Below the pieces are notes generated by a model. That model was not told where the DNA came from and did no database searches. It saw nothing but the letters and a program-made list of their open reading frames with translations. A stretch of DNA of 64,000 nucleotides from Tillandsia leiboldiana. Taxonomy: Eukaryota > Streptophyta > Magnoliopsida > Poales > Bromeliaceae. The stretch lies in assembly GCA_029204045.2 (NCBI GenBank), contig CM055072.1:4933348-4997347 (forward strand). The letters run 5' to 3'. A program made the translations under genes and the position numbers. Positions 19,050 through 29,570 of this stretch are shown here, in pieces; the first letter of the stretch is position 1; each line of letters opens with the position of its first letter.

Positions 19050-19700
19050 TAGGGTTTATATACTTTCAAAACCACAAGTTCAAGTATGTTTGTAAATTTT
19101 TTATCATTGGATTTATAGTCGAGCTATCGATAATATAAAATATTTGGTGCTACTAAATTTTCCACCATTAGATCTATTCCTTTGATAATTTTTAATTCTT
19201 AGATTATACTATTCAATCAATCACCTACTAAATTCTAGCATATCGTTATAATTCTAACCATATATTTTTTAATCCAATAATCGAAAACTTAATAGTACTA
19301 TTGATTTGATGCTATTAATAGCATAGTAACTTATATATATTTACCATTGGATTTCCATATAGGAGAGCTTATATATACTTTTAAAAGCACAAGTCCAATC
19401 ATTCTTGTAAATTTTTTATCATTGAATTTATATTGAGATTTGTACAATTGTAAAATCAATTAAAAAAAGAAAAAGAGAAATTACAATTGCACAAATCTCA
19501 ATTCAAGTGGTGCTTGTAAGTTTTCTACTGGTAGATCTGTGATTTTTGACTAATTAAAATTTCTTAGATCGTTCCATTTTACCAGCCACTTACTTAACCC
19601 AAAAGACCCACTATCATCTTAACCACACATTTTTTCATCTAAAAACTAAAAATCTGTAAGCACTAATGACTTGTGCTCAATTCTCTCTCTCTCTCTCTCT
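19047..19700. mobile_element. Degenerate foldback elements related to MITE family 2
   Basis: 19130-19335 is an eroded family-2 copy (GAGCTATCGATAATATAAAA on the left, ATGCTATTAATAGCATAGTAAC on the right). 19047-19125 and 19365-19680 carry a related unit (ACTTTCAAAACCACAAGTTC; ACTTTTAAAAGCACAAGTCC; AGCACTAATGACTTGTGCTC) with an inner hairpin GAGATTTGTACAATTGTAA / TTACAATTGCACAAATCTC (19435-19499). It ends in a (CT)n run at 19682-19700. Confidence 0.55.
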
Positions 19701-19704
19701 ATAT

Positions 19705-19918
19705 AGGCTGGAATACTATTAATGATTTTGTACTTTCAAAAATTTTTAATCATTGGATTAAAAAAATATGTGGTTGAGATGATAGTGGGTTCCTTGGATT
19801 TAATAGGTTGTTGAAAAAATAGTAAAATCTAACGGATAGAAATAATCAAAGTGGTTGATCTAAGAGTAGAAAACTTGATAGCACCAAATTCTTGGTGCTA
19901 TCGATAGTATAATAGCCG

Positions 19919-19921
<3 letters not shown>
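19705..19921. mobile_element. Foldback MITE family 2, copy d
   Basis: Left end AGGCTGGAATACTATTAATG, right end TGGTGCTATCGATAGTATAATAGCCGGAC. The interior is colinear with copy a. It is followed at once by (TA)n at 19922-19965. Confidence 0.75.

Positions 19922-19965
<44 letters not shown>
19922..19965. repeat. (TA)n microsatellite
   Basis: About 44 bases of TA repeat directly abutting copy d. Confidence 0.95.
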
Positions 19966-19968
<3 letters not shown>

Positions 19969-20100
19969 GATTGGTGTGTTATTAGGAGTACGGATGTCTT
20001 CGTGCTCCTAAACCGTTTTCGATGATAGAATTTTTGAATCAAAAACTTATAAATACCAAATTTTTTGTGCTTTTAAAAATATCGTAATCGTTATATATAT

Positions 20101-20199
20101 AATTAGGCTGGAATACTATCGATAGTATCAAGTCATTTGTACTATCAATTTTTTAGCCCTTCGATTGCTTGGTGCAATCGATAATATTCCAATCGAACT
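20101..20199. mobile_element. Foldback MITE family 2, short copy e
   Basis: The left end AATTAGGCTGGAATACTATC is nearly joined to the right end (GGTGCAATCGATAATATTCCAATCG). Most of the interior is deleted, leaving about 99 bases. It is followed by (CT)n (20200-20216) and (TA)n. Confidence 0.7.
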
Positions 20200-20214
20200 C
20201 CTCTCTCTCTCTCT

Positions 20215-20216
<2 letters not shown>

Positions 20217-20298
<82 letters not shown>
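20217..20298. repeat. (TA)n microsatellite
   Basis: About 82 bases of TA repeat after the (CT)n tract. Confidence 0.95.
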
Positions 20299-20301
<3 letters not shown>

Positions 20302-21275
20302 GATTGATATTAGTATAATCAAAATTAATAAATTCATTGAACCTGAATATATTTACTCACTAAATTTGACTTGGTTTAATAAATTTAATATATAATTAGG
20401 GGCGACAATCTATGTTATTATTTAATTTTAAATAATTTATTTTGGAAAGATATGAAATATCTATTATTATGTTTATTTTCTTTTTGAATAGACAAACTTG
20501 AATACACAAAATTTTAATTAAAATTTTAATCTAATATATATATTTAAAAAAAATTAAAATTAAAATAAATTAGCTTAAAAATCAGGTCAGATCTCAATAC
20601 CTAATTTCAAACTGGGTCCAATTCTAATTGCAAAAAATTGTTGGAAAATCCAGATAACACAATAATAAATATTCATTATTACAAATCGCTATCAGAAACA
20701 AAACCTAATCGCTATCTTGAAACAAAATCGCAGCCCTACTTACAATAGGTAATATCATAATGCCAAAGAGAGTGTCCTTCTTTGTTTCATTTATTGTCAG
20801 ATTGTGACAAATTCACATTAAAAATGAGTTAATTTGAATTTTATTTTTGATTTTTAATTATCGCTCTATTCGAAATTGATCAGGTTGAAAGTATATTTTT
20901 TTATTAATTTGTAATAAATTAAAATAAATTTTAAAAAAACCGTCTCTTGCTTCATTTACTTTTTTTTTATATTTTTTTATTTTTATTTGAAATGACTCGA
21001 GATAAAAGCTGTACCAATCCGAATCTATTTACATTTCTATGTTACTTTCCTCAGTTTAAAAAGAAGGTCAAAATTGTTAAGATCCAGCTGATCTCTTTTA
21101 AAATATTAAAATACCATGAATTGTGAGTATCACACAAAAAGAAAATGCCAATAAAATAAAATAATATATATATACCCCACAAATCAACACAAATCAGTAG
21201 AATCTTGCTTCCCATGGCCCATAATTAAACGAACGAAAGAGATTCCCCAATACAAGATTATTTTAAGACTTTTTA
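20299..21275. other. AT-rich intergenic DNA
   Basis: I see no gene, RNA or repeat family that I can name. There are several A/T homopolymers and no convincing open frame. Confidence 0.6.
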
Positions 21276-21991
21276 GGCTCCGTTTGGTTCGGATATAAAT
21301 TTAAGAGTTATAAATTTTTTTATACCTGAAATAGTTTGCTATTCCGGAATAATCAAGTATAAAAATTAAATTGCGTTTGGTTCAAAAGTTGGTTTCTCTG
21401 CAATAAAAAAATTATGTTTGGTTAAAATTATGGGATAGTGGAGAGTAGTAGAAAAAGATGATAGATTTTTTTATCAAAATACTAATTTTATCCTTACCTT
21501 ATATATATATAAATTAATTTTAATTATTATAAATTAATTAAAATGATAATTTAATTGTTAATAAATTATATCTTACCTAAATAAAATAATTTTTTATATT
21601 TTATAGTATATTTTAGTAAATAATAATTAATAAACAAAATTAGTAAACATAATTAGTAAATAAAATATAAAATAATTTTTTATATTTTATAGCATATTTT
21701 ATTAAATAAAATTAGTAAACATAATTAGTAAATAGTATATTTTAGTAAATATAGTCTCAGATAAGAAGCAAAGCTAAAAAAAAAAAAAAAAAAAAAATCC
21801 ATTCATTGACCCTAGGTATAAACCTTATTCCAGGGGGAGGTGGAATAGAAATTAACGGGTTATTCCAGAATAACCCGTTAAGCTGAGAATATTTTAAATT
21901 TTTATCCCTATGCTTTTTTTTTTTTCTTGTTTGGCAAGAATTGGGGGATAAAGGGGGTTATTCCCCTTTTATCCCCCAACCAAACAGGACC
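21276..21991. mobile_element. PIF/Harbinger-like (Tourist-type) non-autonomous element
   Basis: The ends are inverted repeats: GGCTCCGTTTGGTTCGG on the left and, inverted, GGTCCTGTTTGGTTGGGGG on the right. They are flanked by a TTA direct repeat (21273-21275 and 21992-21994). A 3-bp TTA target duplication and G-rich ends are the marks of PIF/Harbinger elements. The 716-bp interior is AT-rich and non-coding. It includes a smaller inverted repeat around GGGTTATTCCAGAATAACCC (21859-21878). Confidence 0.75.
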
Positions 21992-21994
21992 TTA

Positions 21995-22579
21995 AATTAT
22001 TTTTTATCCATCAATTTGTTGGATGATATAGTGTTAGAGCCAATCTTAAGCTCCCTACATTGTGACATGATTTAAATTGTATAGTTCTAATTTTAAATTT
22101 AGATTTTAAAATCAGGACTTGGGAAATTCATGTGTCTATTTCTAATTGTACTATTGGCTATATAACATGTTGAAAATTTTATACTCCCTATGTAACTAAA
22201 TTTTGAGAATTCAGAACTCGCTCTGATACTGATTTTTGTTGATACGATACTCACTCCAGCCTCCAATATTATCTATTGGGATTCTTTAACGAATGCGTTA
22301 AATTTAATTTTTAATATAAATTCATTTCTTCTGCAAAATCTAATGCAACAATAAAAAAAATAAAAAAAATATAAATAAAATTTACTAATTAAGTGAAGAA
22401 TTACACCTAATTTTAGTAGCTTTAATCTAAACATTTTTTTTTTGAATATTTTTTATTTTCTCTTATTTATTATAAATTTCAAAAACTTCTCTCAATTATG
22501 TACACGTGTATAAAATATACTAATGACCCAGGACTATAAAAATATTATATTGCACCCTGCACTAGATGCATTTAGAATT
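21995..22579. other. AT-rich intergenic DNA
   Basis: No gene or repeat recognised. A stretch near 22200-22310 (CTCTGATACTGATTTTTGTTG) is only loosely like retroelement junk and is not assignable. Confidence 0.55.
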
Positions 22580-22751
22580 GGAAAATGCTACTTGTACACC
22601 CGTAAGGGATGTACATCTCACACCTCCATTCATCTAAGGGTGGGGGTGTGATGAGGGATCACTTGATGTGATCCGTAAAAAATATCGCCACCATTAAAGA
22701 GGTGGAGATGTAGGATATACACCCCTTCGGAATGTACATATAGCAATCCTC
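22580..22751. mobile_element. 172-bp MITE, copy 4
   Basis: Left end GGAAAATGCTACTTGTACACC, right end (inverted) GAGGATTGCTATATGTACATTCC. The central GATCACTTGATGTGATC palindrome is retained. It is 172 bp, like copies 1 and 2. Confidence 0.85.
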
Positions 22752-23044
22752 TTTAGAATTATGACCACCTTAGCCATAATATATGAATATAACTAAATCG
22801 TACTATCTTCACAACAAATATATATATATATATTTAATCGACTTATTAATTATAATTTTAGTACGTTTAAATTTTTTAATTTTTTAAATTTAAGTACCGT
22901 CCAAAATACTCTCCATCTACAATAATAATTAATTGACATTCTCCACCCACAACATTATTAATAAAAAAATTATCCCACTTTTTAGGACGTCATCATCTTA
23001 AAACTACCACCGCCCAACATGTTTTTCTTAGATTAAAATATTTA

Positions 23045-23048
<4 letters not shown>

Positions 23049-23114
<66 letters not shown>
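23049..23114. repeat. (TA)n microsatellite on the left of MITE copy 5
   Basis: About 66 bases of TA repeat ending at the MITE boundary. Confidence 0.95.
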
Positions 23115-23117
<3 letters not shown>

Positions 23118-23284
23118 GATTGCTATATGTACACTCCGAAGGGATGTACATCTTACATCTCCACCTTTTTAATGGTGGTGATGTTTTTTAGGGGTCACAT
23201 CAAGTGACCCCTCATCATACCCCCACCCTTAGATGGGTGGGGGTGTGAGATGTACACCCCTTACGGGTGTACACTTAGAGTTTC

Positions 23285-23287
<3 letters not shown>
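23115..23287. mobile_element. 172-bp MITE, copy 5, embedded in (TA)n
   Basis: It lies in the opposite orientation to copies 3 and 4 (GAGGATTGCTATATGTACACT left, GTGTACACTTAGAGTTTCCC right). The central GGGTCACATCAAGTGACCC is kept. (TA)n abuts both ends, 66 bases on the left and 86 on the right. Confidence 0.85.

Positions 23288-23373
<86 letters not shown>
23288..23373. repeat. (TA)n microsatellite on the right of MITE copy 5
   Basis: About 86 bases of uninterrupted AT repeat, the longest in the window. Confidence 0.95.
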
Positions 23374-23374
<1 letters not shown>

Positions 23375-23397
23375 CTAATTCAAATTTTAAGAGCGTT

Positions 23398-23805
23398 ACA
23401 CTCGCTGCAACAAAATTAGATTATAGAAATATATTTTTGTGATATTTTTGTATAAATATTTTATTTATATTCTATTTATATTCAAAATTAAGTTATGGTG
23501 ATATATTTTTAGAACACATTATAATAATGTATCACTATACACACTACAATAAAATTATATTATAGCGGCACTTTTAAATATTTCTAAAATTTTAAAAAAG
23601 TGTCGCTGACAAAAATACCGACATTTATTCTTAGTGTTCCTATATTTGCTGTCGCTAGGGTATATAGCGACACATTTTTATAATGTGTTCTAAAAATATG
23701 TCCCTATAATCTAATTTTAGATATAGATGGAATATGAATAGGACATTTATACAAAAATATCACAAACATATGTTTCTATAACCTAATTTTATTATAGTGA
23801 CACTA
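23398..23805. mobile_element. CACTA-like foldback element
   Basis: Outer arms pair over more than 100 bases: TAGATTATAGAAATATATTT ... TTTTAGAACACATTATAATA on the left against ATTATAATGTGTTCTAAAAA-like and CTATAACCTAATTTTATTATA on the right. Ends are CACTCGCTGCAACAAAA and TTTTATTATAGTG, which resemble degenerate CACTA termini. A second CACTACAATAAAA lies inside at 23546, and a further related end (TTTTATTACAGTGAC) at 23951-23965. The loop has GTGTCGCTGAC / TAGCGACAC inverted motifs. It has no coding capacity. Confidence 0.5.
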
Positions 23806-25310
23806 TAACGACTGCACATATAATTATACTAATAATAAGTATCGATATTTTTACCAGTGATATTTTTAAGACACATTATACTAATGTGCCGCCATACACT
23901 CTAACAACTGTATGTGTAGCGACACCGATAATAAATATCGTTATAATATAATTTTATTACAGTGACTTTAAATATCAAATTGTCTTACAACTGTAAATTT
24001 TAATTTGCCTCTGTATATTTTGTTATCTTATAATTTAAAAAATTACACGTATTTATTTTATAATTTTATTTTTACTTTACTAGTAATATATAATTAATTG
24101 ATTATAAATTATAAAATAGTATATTTTATAAATAATAAAACAGTACAAAATATTGTGCTATTTTATAATTTATAATTAATCTAAAAATGGCAGCAGGACA
24201 GGGCGGGGACGAACTGTCCCATCTGATTTTCAGAACTCCCATCCCCACCCCATCCCCACACTCTCTGCTCACGAATCGCTGTCTGCCCCATCCCCACCCC
24301 ATCCCCAGTTTTATTTTTATTTATTTATTATTAAATTATTAAATATCACACATTGGATTACTAAAAATGTATAACAATCAATATTGTTTAACTAACATAC
24401 TTCATAAAAATTTAAGTATATTTAAAGTATTTGATTAAATCAAAATTATCATCCTTAATTTTACCACTATTTAATCTACTAAAAATATTATTTTATTGTC
24501 TTAATTTTAAAATAAAATTAAAATATAAATTATAAAATAAAAATATTTTTTAAAAAATTTATAATAAAAAGAATGAAGTCAGACTTTTTTTTTTTTTTAA
24601 ACGTTTATTTTCAACTAAATTTTGAATTCCATTCGCGAATATTAACCATTAATTTTTTTGTTTTTTTGTTTTTTTTTTTTTTTGCTAATTATGTATGCAT
24701 CGTTGATATAACATTAGATTTTAGGAGGCAAAAATAATTGATTGTTGATGCCACGTGCGCCATACGACACTTTTAAAACTGTTTTACATTTGGTGGCGTG
24801 ATTCATACGGTTGGAAAATAAAGAGCTAATTTTATGGGCTTCAATTATGACTGCATGTTTGTACCAACTTCCAACGTCATGCTCCACCACCTGCCACGCT
24901 GCAGAAACCGACATATATTTTCCTTTCAAATATTATAAAACGTTTTTTAAAAAATTAATTTTATAAATTTTTAATAAATAAAGTAATTTTGTTTTTTCCT
25001 TATTTTTTGCGGAAAAACGGAAACTTTTGTTGTTCATTTTTTTTCACCGAACTAAAAAAAAAATTATATATTTTTTTTTATTTCAATCAAATGAAAATTT
25101 ATAATTTTTTTTCTCTACTAATTAAATACTACAATAAAACTTTTTTCCACCAAAAATTTTCTTTCAAGTAAAATTATTTTTTATAGTTTTCGTACAACCA
25201 AATACCTTCTCAACATAATTTTTTTTTAAGTTTTGCATATTTATTCTTGATTATTATTCAAAATTTGTAAATTTATTTTAAAATTATCAAAATATATTTC
25301 TAATATCTCC
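23806..25310. other. AT-rich intergenic DNA with a C-rich patch
   Basis: Mostly A/T-rich with no recognisable gene. A C-rich stretch at 24238-24306 contains CCCATCCCCACCCCATCCCC twice, so the minus strand could form a G-quadruplex. At 25311 the sequence changes to gypsy pol. Confidence 0.6.
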
Positions 25311-25997
25311 AGCAAGCATTCAGATGGCTCCATTTGAAGCATTATATGGACGTAAATGCCGATCACCACTACATTGAAGTGATGTTGGTGAGAGAACTTT
25401 GGAACCTAATATCCTGCTGGAGGCAGAGAAAATGATCAGGAAGATTCGGCAATATTTCAAGACCGCCCAGAATCGACAGAGGAGGTACGTAGATATTAGA
25501 CGTCGAGACTTGGTGTTTTATGTTGGTGACCATATATTTTTGAGAGTCTTACTGTCTTGGGGATCCAGAGATTTGGAATATATGAGAAACTTAGCCCACG
25601 ATTTATTTGTCCCTTTGAGGTAGTTGAGCAGGTCGGGTCGATAACATGTAGAGTTGGACTTCTTCCGCGGTTGGTATGTACTCATGATGTCTTCCATGTC
25701 TTAGCATTGAGGAAGTATGTTTTCAATCCCGCGCATGTGATCGACTTCACCTCCCTGGTGTTGAGCGACGACTTGAGTTATGAGGAGCGCTCATTGTGGA
25801 TTCTTACTCGTGAGACGAAATAATTCCGCAGTTAAGTGATACCGTATGTGAAGGTTTAACGGAGCAACCATGAGGAGCGCAAGGCGACTTGGGAGTCCGA
25901 GGCGGAGATGATGGATTCCTACTCGTTCTTGTTTGAGACTCCTTCCTAAGGTTTGGTTCTTTTAGTTTCGAGAATAAATCTTTTGTAGGGGGGAGGA
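25311..25997 (+). pseudogene. Gypsy-C: 3' end of pol (integrase C-terminus and chromodomain), decayed
   Basis: The piece starts inside integrase (MAPFEALYGRKCRSPLH) and runs through the GPY/F-like region (RFICPFEVVEQVGSITCRV) and the FHVLALRKYV motif. It ends in an LSYEERSLWIL...ATWESE segment, the C-terminal chromodomain of del/Tekay chromoviruses. Chromodomains steer integration to heterochromatin. It is broken by several stops and frameshifts. It ends with a polypurine tract (GTAGGGGGGAGGA) just before the Gypsy-C LTR at 25998. The 5' part of pol is absent; the sequence upstream of 25311 is unrelated. Confidence 0.8.
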
Positions 25998-26370
25998 TGT
26001 AGTGAACTGGGGCGTCGATGATCAGCCGAGTGAGATCAACCGAGATGCATGCTGAGGACCTCAACCGAGGGCCAGCTAGTGTAGGTTCGGACTTCGAAGT
26101 CGGATGCTGTGACGGACAATCGAGTAGTACTAAAGCTCCGATAGCCGAGTGAAGTTGTGGCTTCGACTACCAAGAGCATATTTATTTCGGGTCATGGATT
26201 CGGCTATCAAAACGTTGAACCAAGTGATTCAATCGAGATGTCCCACCGAGGCGTGCAGCTGAACGCAGACTGGTTGAGTATTAGCCGACCCGAGATATTA
26301 CTGTAGTATGGTTAGCTGAAGGCGGGGGTAGCTTCAGATGGTCAGTCGAGCGGAGATGTGCCAAAGGGGT
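25998..26370 (+). repeat. Gypsy-C LTR, first 373 bp
   Basis: It starts TGTAGTGAACTGG right after a polypurine tract. It is rich in CCGAG/TCGAG motifs (about ten in 370 bases). It is interrupted by the Gypsy-B LTR at 26376. The same motif density resumes at 29571, so the LTR probably continues there. Confidence 0.7.
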
Positions 26371-26702
26371 GATCATATAGTGGTCTGGATCCCCATGTAG
26401 CATTTTCCGTGAATCCACAGTGTGAAACACCTATTATTGGTGTTGTCGGGTCCATAATGCATCAAAGGGATGTCTTAGATGGACCCAGTGTGGTATCTGG
26501 ATCTTGACTGGCATTCGGCTATTTTTGCTGAAGTTTAAAAAAGCTTTTGGGCCAAATGGAGGTCGAATTTGGATTCAACGCGAAAAAATGCTTGAAAACG
26601 GCTATTTGTTTGTATTTTTCTGAGTTCAGATGCCCAAAAACGGGCTCATGAAAGTTTTCAGAGGATTCTGGTGCAGGGGGGGACCGTAGACTGCCGGGAT
26701 GC

Positions 26703-27055
26703 CACGTGGCGGCCTGTCATTGGCCGGTTTACAGCGTGCGGTCCACAGAGCGGCGCAGGGTGGTGCATGGACCAGGCGGGGACACGTGGCGCTCCAGGAT
26801 TGGCCGGCGCATGCTGCGCGGTCCACGGAATCGCCGCGCGGGCGGATGGATCCGGCGCGGGGGACACGTGGCATCATGTCATTGGCAGGCTCACGACACG
26901 CGGTGGTCGGAGTGCGCACGTGGCGTCTCGGGACGCGTGCGCGTGAGAGTGGCAGGCGGCGCGACAGTGCCACACGTGGGGCACTGTCGCGGGACACGTG
27001 GCGCCCGGGGATAGGCGGGCGCCAACTACCGCTTTCACCCGGGGCGCGCCACGTG
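26703..27055 (+). promoter_or_regulatory. G-box + CCAAT array in Gypsy-B U3
   Basis: CACGTG occurs at 26703, 26783, 26865, 26917, 26973, 26995 and 27050, mostly as ACACGTGGC or CCACGTGGC, which also fits ABA-response elements. ATTGG starts exactly 16 bases after the first three (26719, 26799, 26881), and ATAGG 16 bases after the sixth (27011). The ten-base spacers are unrelated in sequence to each other and to those of Gypsy-A. The array ends 175 bases upstream of the TATA box. Confidence 0.8.
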
Positions 27056-27229
27056 GCGCTATGCGGCCGGGCTTGCACACGCTGTCCCGTGTTCGGGACA
27101 CGTATCAAGCCCAGGGAGTTTCGGGCGCTCCTCATGGGCCGGTCGTCTGCAGTTTCGGGTGCCCGAAAATAGGCCGAGTGCCCAAAACTGGGGACAAATC
27201 CGGCATTTTTGAATTTGTTGATTTGGGCC

Positions 27230-27237
27230 TATAAATA
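27230..27237 (+). promoter_or_regulatory. TATA box of the Gypsy-B LTR
   Basis: TATAAATA lies within the palindromic context GGGCCTATAAATAGGCCC. It is conserved in the second LTR at 58670-58677. Transcription would begin about 30 bases downstream, near 27265. Confidence 0.75.
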
Positions 27238-28510
27238 GGCCCGGAATAACTTCGTTTCCTCTTTTTCTTGCCGGATTTTCACAGAGAGTTCTACAGCAAA
27301 GTTGTTCACCACTGTGTGCTGCTTCCATTAGTGATTTCCTGAGATTTTAGGAGGCACCTTCATCGAGTTCTACAACGAATCGGCTCGTTGCGACGCTTCT
27401 TCACCGGCGACCCTTCCCATCGCGTTTTGGTGCGCGGACTCCCATGAGCTACTCCGACAGTGTTTTTGGATGATTCTTGTGCCGTTGTCTTCACGACAGG
27501 TAGGACTACGACTTTCATATTTTTTTCTCCCCCTTGTTTCGTGTTTTTCTTGGAGTTTTCGAGCCATCTTGTGACCCCCTTTCTACGGCGGAGTTTTTGG
27601 ACAACACCAAAGTATTTCTGGGATTTCTCCGCGCTTGACGCAAGTACTTGTTTCGCATCTACACATTGCAAGGAACATCATCGTGATTTTTCTGGATTTC
27701 TTTGAGGTTTTTCCGAAGGTAAAAATCCTACTTCTTCTGGGCGGATTGTAGCAGGAAATTGTTCCTGGGGATTTCGCGCTTACCACGATGTTTATTTTGT
27801 AACTTGGTCTACAGGTGTCGGAACGGGACGTGCGAGTACTCGATTTTCATCTACTCGTCGCGACAATCGCAGCGGTGATTTTTCTAAAATTTTCGGAATT
27901 TATCTCGCAGGTGAAAATTAGGATTTTCTGGACTGATTGCGCGGACATCGGCTAAGTGTGAAATTGTGAGATTAATCGGGCACCGTTTTGGGTATTTTTG
28001 CAGTTTCCGCGGCGAGCGTGGTTCTTCTCGAGCGAGGACGTGTTTGGACTTGTGTTTAGCGTTCGAGGTGGGTGATCATTGTGAACCTCTTATTTTGACT
28101 TACCCACTAGGCCTATTGGACCAATCTATTGTGGCTAAAATGTTGATTGCACCCTGTGAATAATACTTGCATGCTTTATGAGTTAAAGGACATTATGTTA
28201 GTATTTAGCCTTCATGTGAGATTGATTAATAGAGATTGGAATTTCATGCTTCAATGAATGCCAGAAAACTGTTAACTGTATTTCTTATCATCTCGGGATA
28301 TTTGCATGCTTGTATGGACATCTAGATATGCCACCTTTTTTTGCGACACTATCATGCTGGAATCTGACTTAGGAGAAACCATGTTTTCTACTTTTCTCCT
28401 TTTATTTCAGACTCAGGGTATTTGTTGCTCGGGTTCGAGCTTGGGTTGGGATAGTGTAGGTGGGATCTTGGGACTTTGGACAGGTTGGACTTGTTAGTCG
28501 AGTACTGCGG

Positions 28511-28604
28511 CGACCGCGGACTTTGGGCGGTCGACCGGATGCTGGGTGTTATACTAGACTGTGGATCTTGGGGTATCGTGGCGACCGCGGACATTGGGCG
28601 GTCG
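28511..28604 (+). repeat. Two 7-bp-stem hairpins, 71 bp apart
   Basis: CGACCGC...GCGGTCG occurs at 28511-28533 and 28582-28604, with nine-base loops GGACTTTGG and GGACATTGG. The flanking GGTCGACCGGA is also repeated. Both lie in the transcribed part of the LTR. Confidence 0.7.
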
Positions 28605-29570
28605 ACCGGACTTTTACTAGTGCATCAGATTGGGGGGATCGGGTTTCCTTAGTGGATGGATTTTTTTCACTTCGATTATGGTCGTGATCCAGTCCTGTTA
28701 TATCGTGATATTTGCGGCAGAGATACTTTACTCGTGTGGGTCGCTCCCCTCGAGTGCCACTCCGGAGTAGGCGATTTATACAGCGGCCAGTGAGTACCGT
28801 ATAGTGAGTGCCGGTCAGTGAGTGCTGATCTGTTAGTAGATACTTGAGACAGTTTCACAGGCAGTGTTAGTGGTTACTGGTCCATCGATTAGGTTTATTC
28901 AGGCAGATACTCTTACAGATGCATTCTTACAGTTACTCCTTTTAGCACTGCATTTCGAGGCATAGTAGTTGTAGCTTCATCTTTTGTTTATCAGCAGTTC
29001 AGTTTATAGCTTACCACATCTCCTTACCTTTTTGCCTCTGGTAGACCTAGTGGGCACGTCAGAGTTTGAGGCTTAACCCACTAGGGGAGGCTACTGTTTT
29101 TATAGTAGTTCTCACCCCCATTGTCTTTTTTTTTTTTTTTCTTTTTCTCCCTTTGTTTTGCAGAGTCATCTGCGGGAGTTGCTGGGCCGTCATCGGCAGA
29201 TCGAGGTAAGAGGATTGCGGACTAGATAGATCGTCTACCCCGACTGCGAGCTTTGTAGTGCATTTGGTTATACCCCTATATTCTCAGATAGTTGTATCTT
29301 TATTTTGGGTCTGGCTTTAGCCAGCTATTTGTATTTATTTGGTGAGCTGGGAGAGACACTTGTACTTTTTGAGAGTTGTATTTTACTTTTATTTTCTAGC
29401 TTCAATATGAAATGTATTAATTTTAGTTCAGCAATATTTTTGTGCTATTTTATTATACCTCTTATATCTGAGCAGGTTACCAGCGCTTCGTGTTCACGAA
29501 AAATACCGTGTGCACGGCGGATCTGTAGACCGACCTGGGTTCTGGTTTACACCCGGGGCGTGACAGATCA

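Larger units (their letters stand above)
26376..29565 (+). repeat. Gypsy-B LTR (3190 bp) flanked by GATCA
   Basis: It begins TATAGTGGTCTGGATCC (the 3' copy at 57812 has TGTAGTGGTCCGGATCC) and ends GGGGCGTGACA. GATCA is present immediately on both sides (26371-26375 and 29566-29570), the form expected of a solo LTR with a 5-bp target duplication. It contains a G-box/CCAAT array (26703-27055), a TATA box (27230-27237), a transcribed part with paired hairpins (28511-28604), and 3' sequence repeated at 40467-41104. No PBS follows it. Confidence 0.8.

Noticed and set aside
26626..27172. ORFs of 90-170 codons in the Gypsy-B LTR (also 58058-58678)
   Set aside because: These are GC-rich U3 sequence over the G-box array. 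Frames differ between the two LTR copies, so there is no coding conservation.
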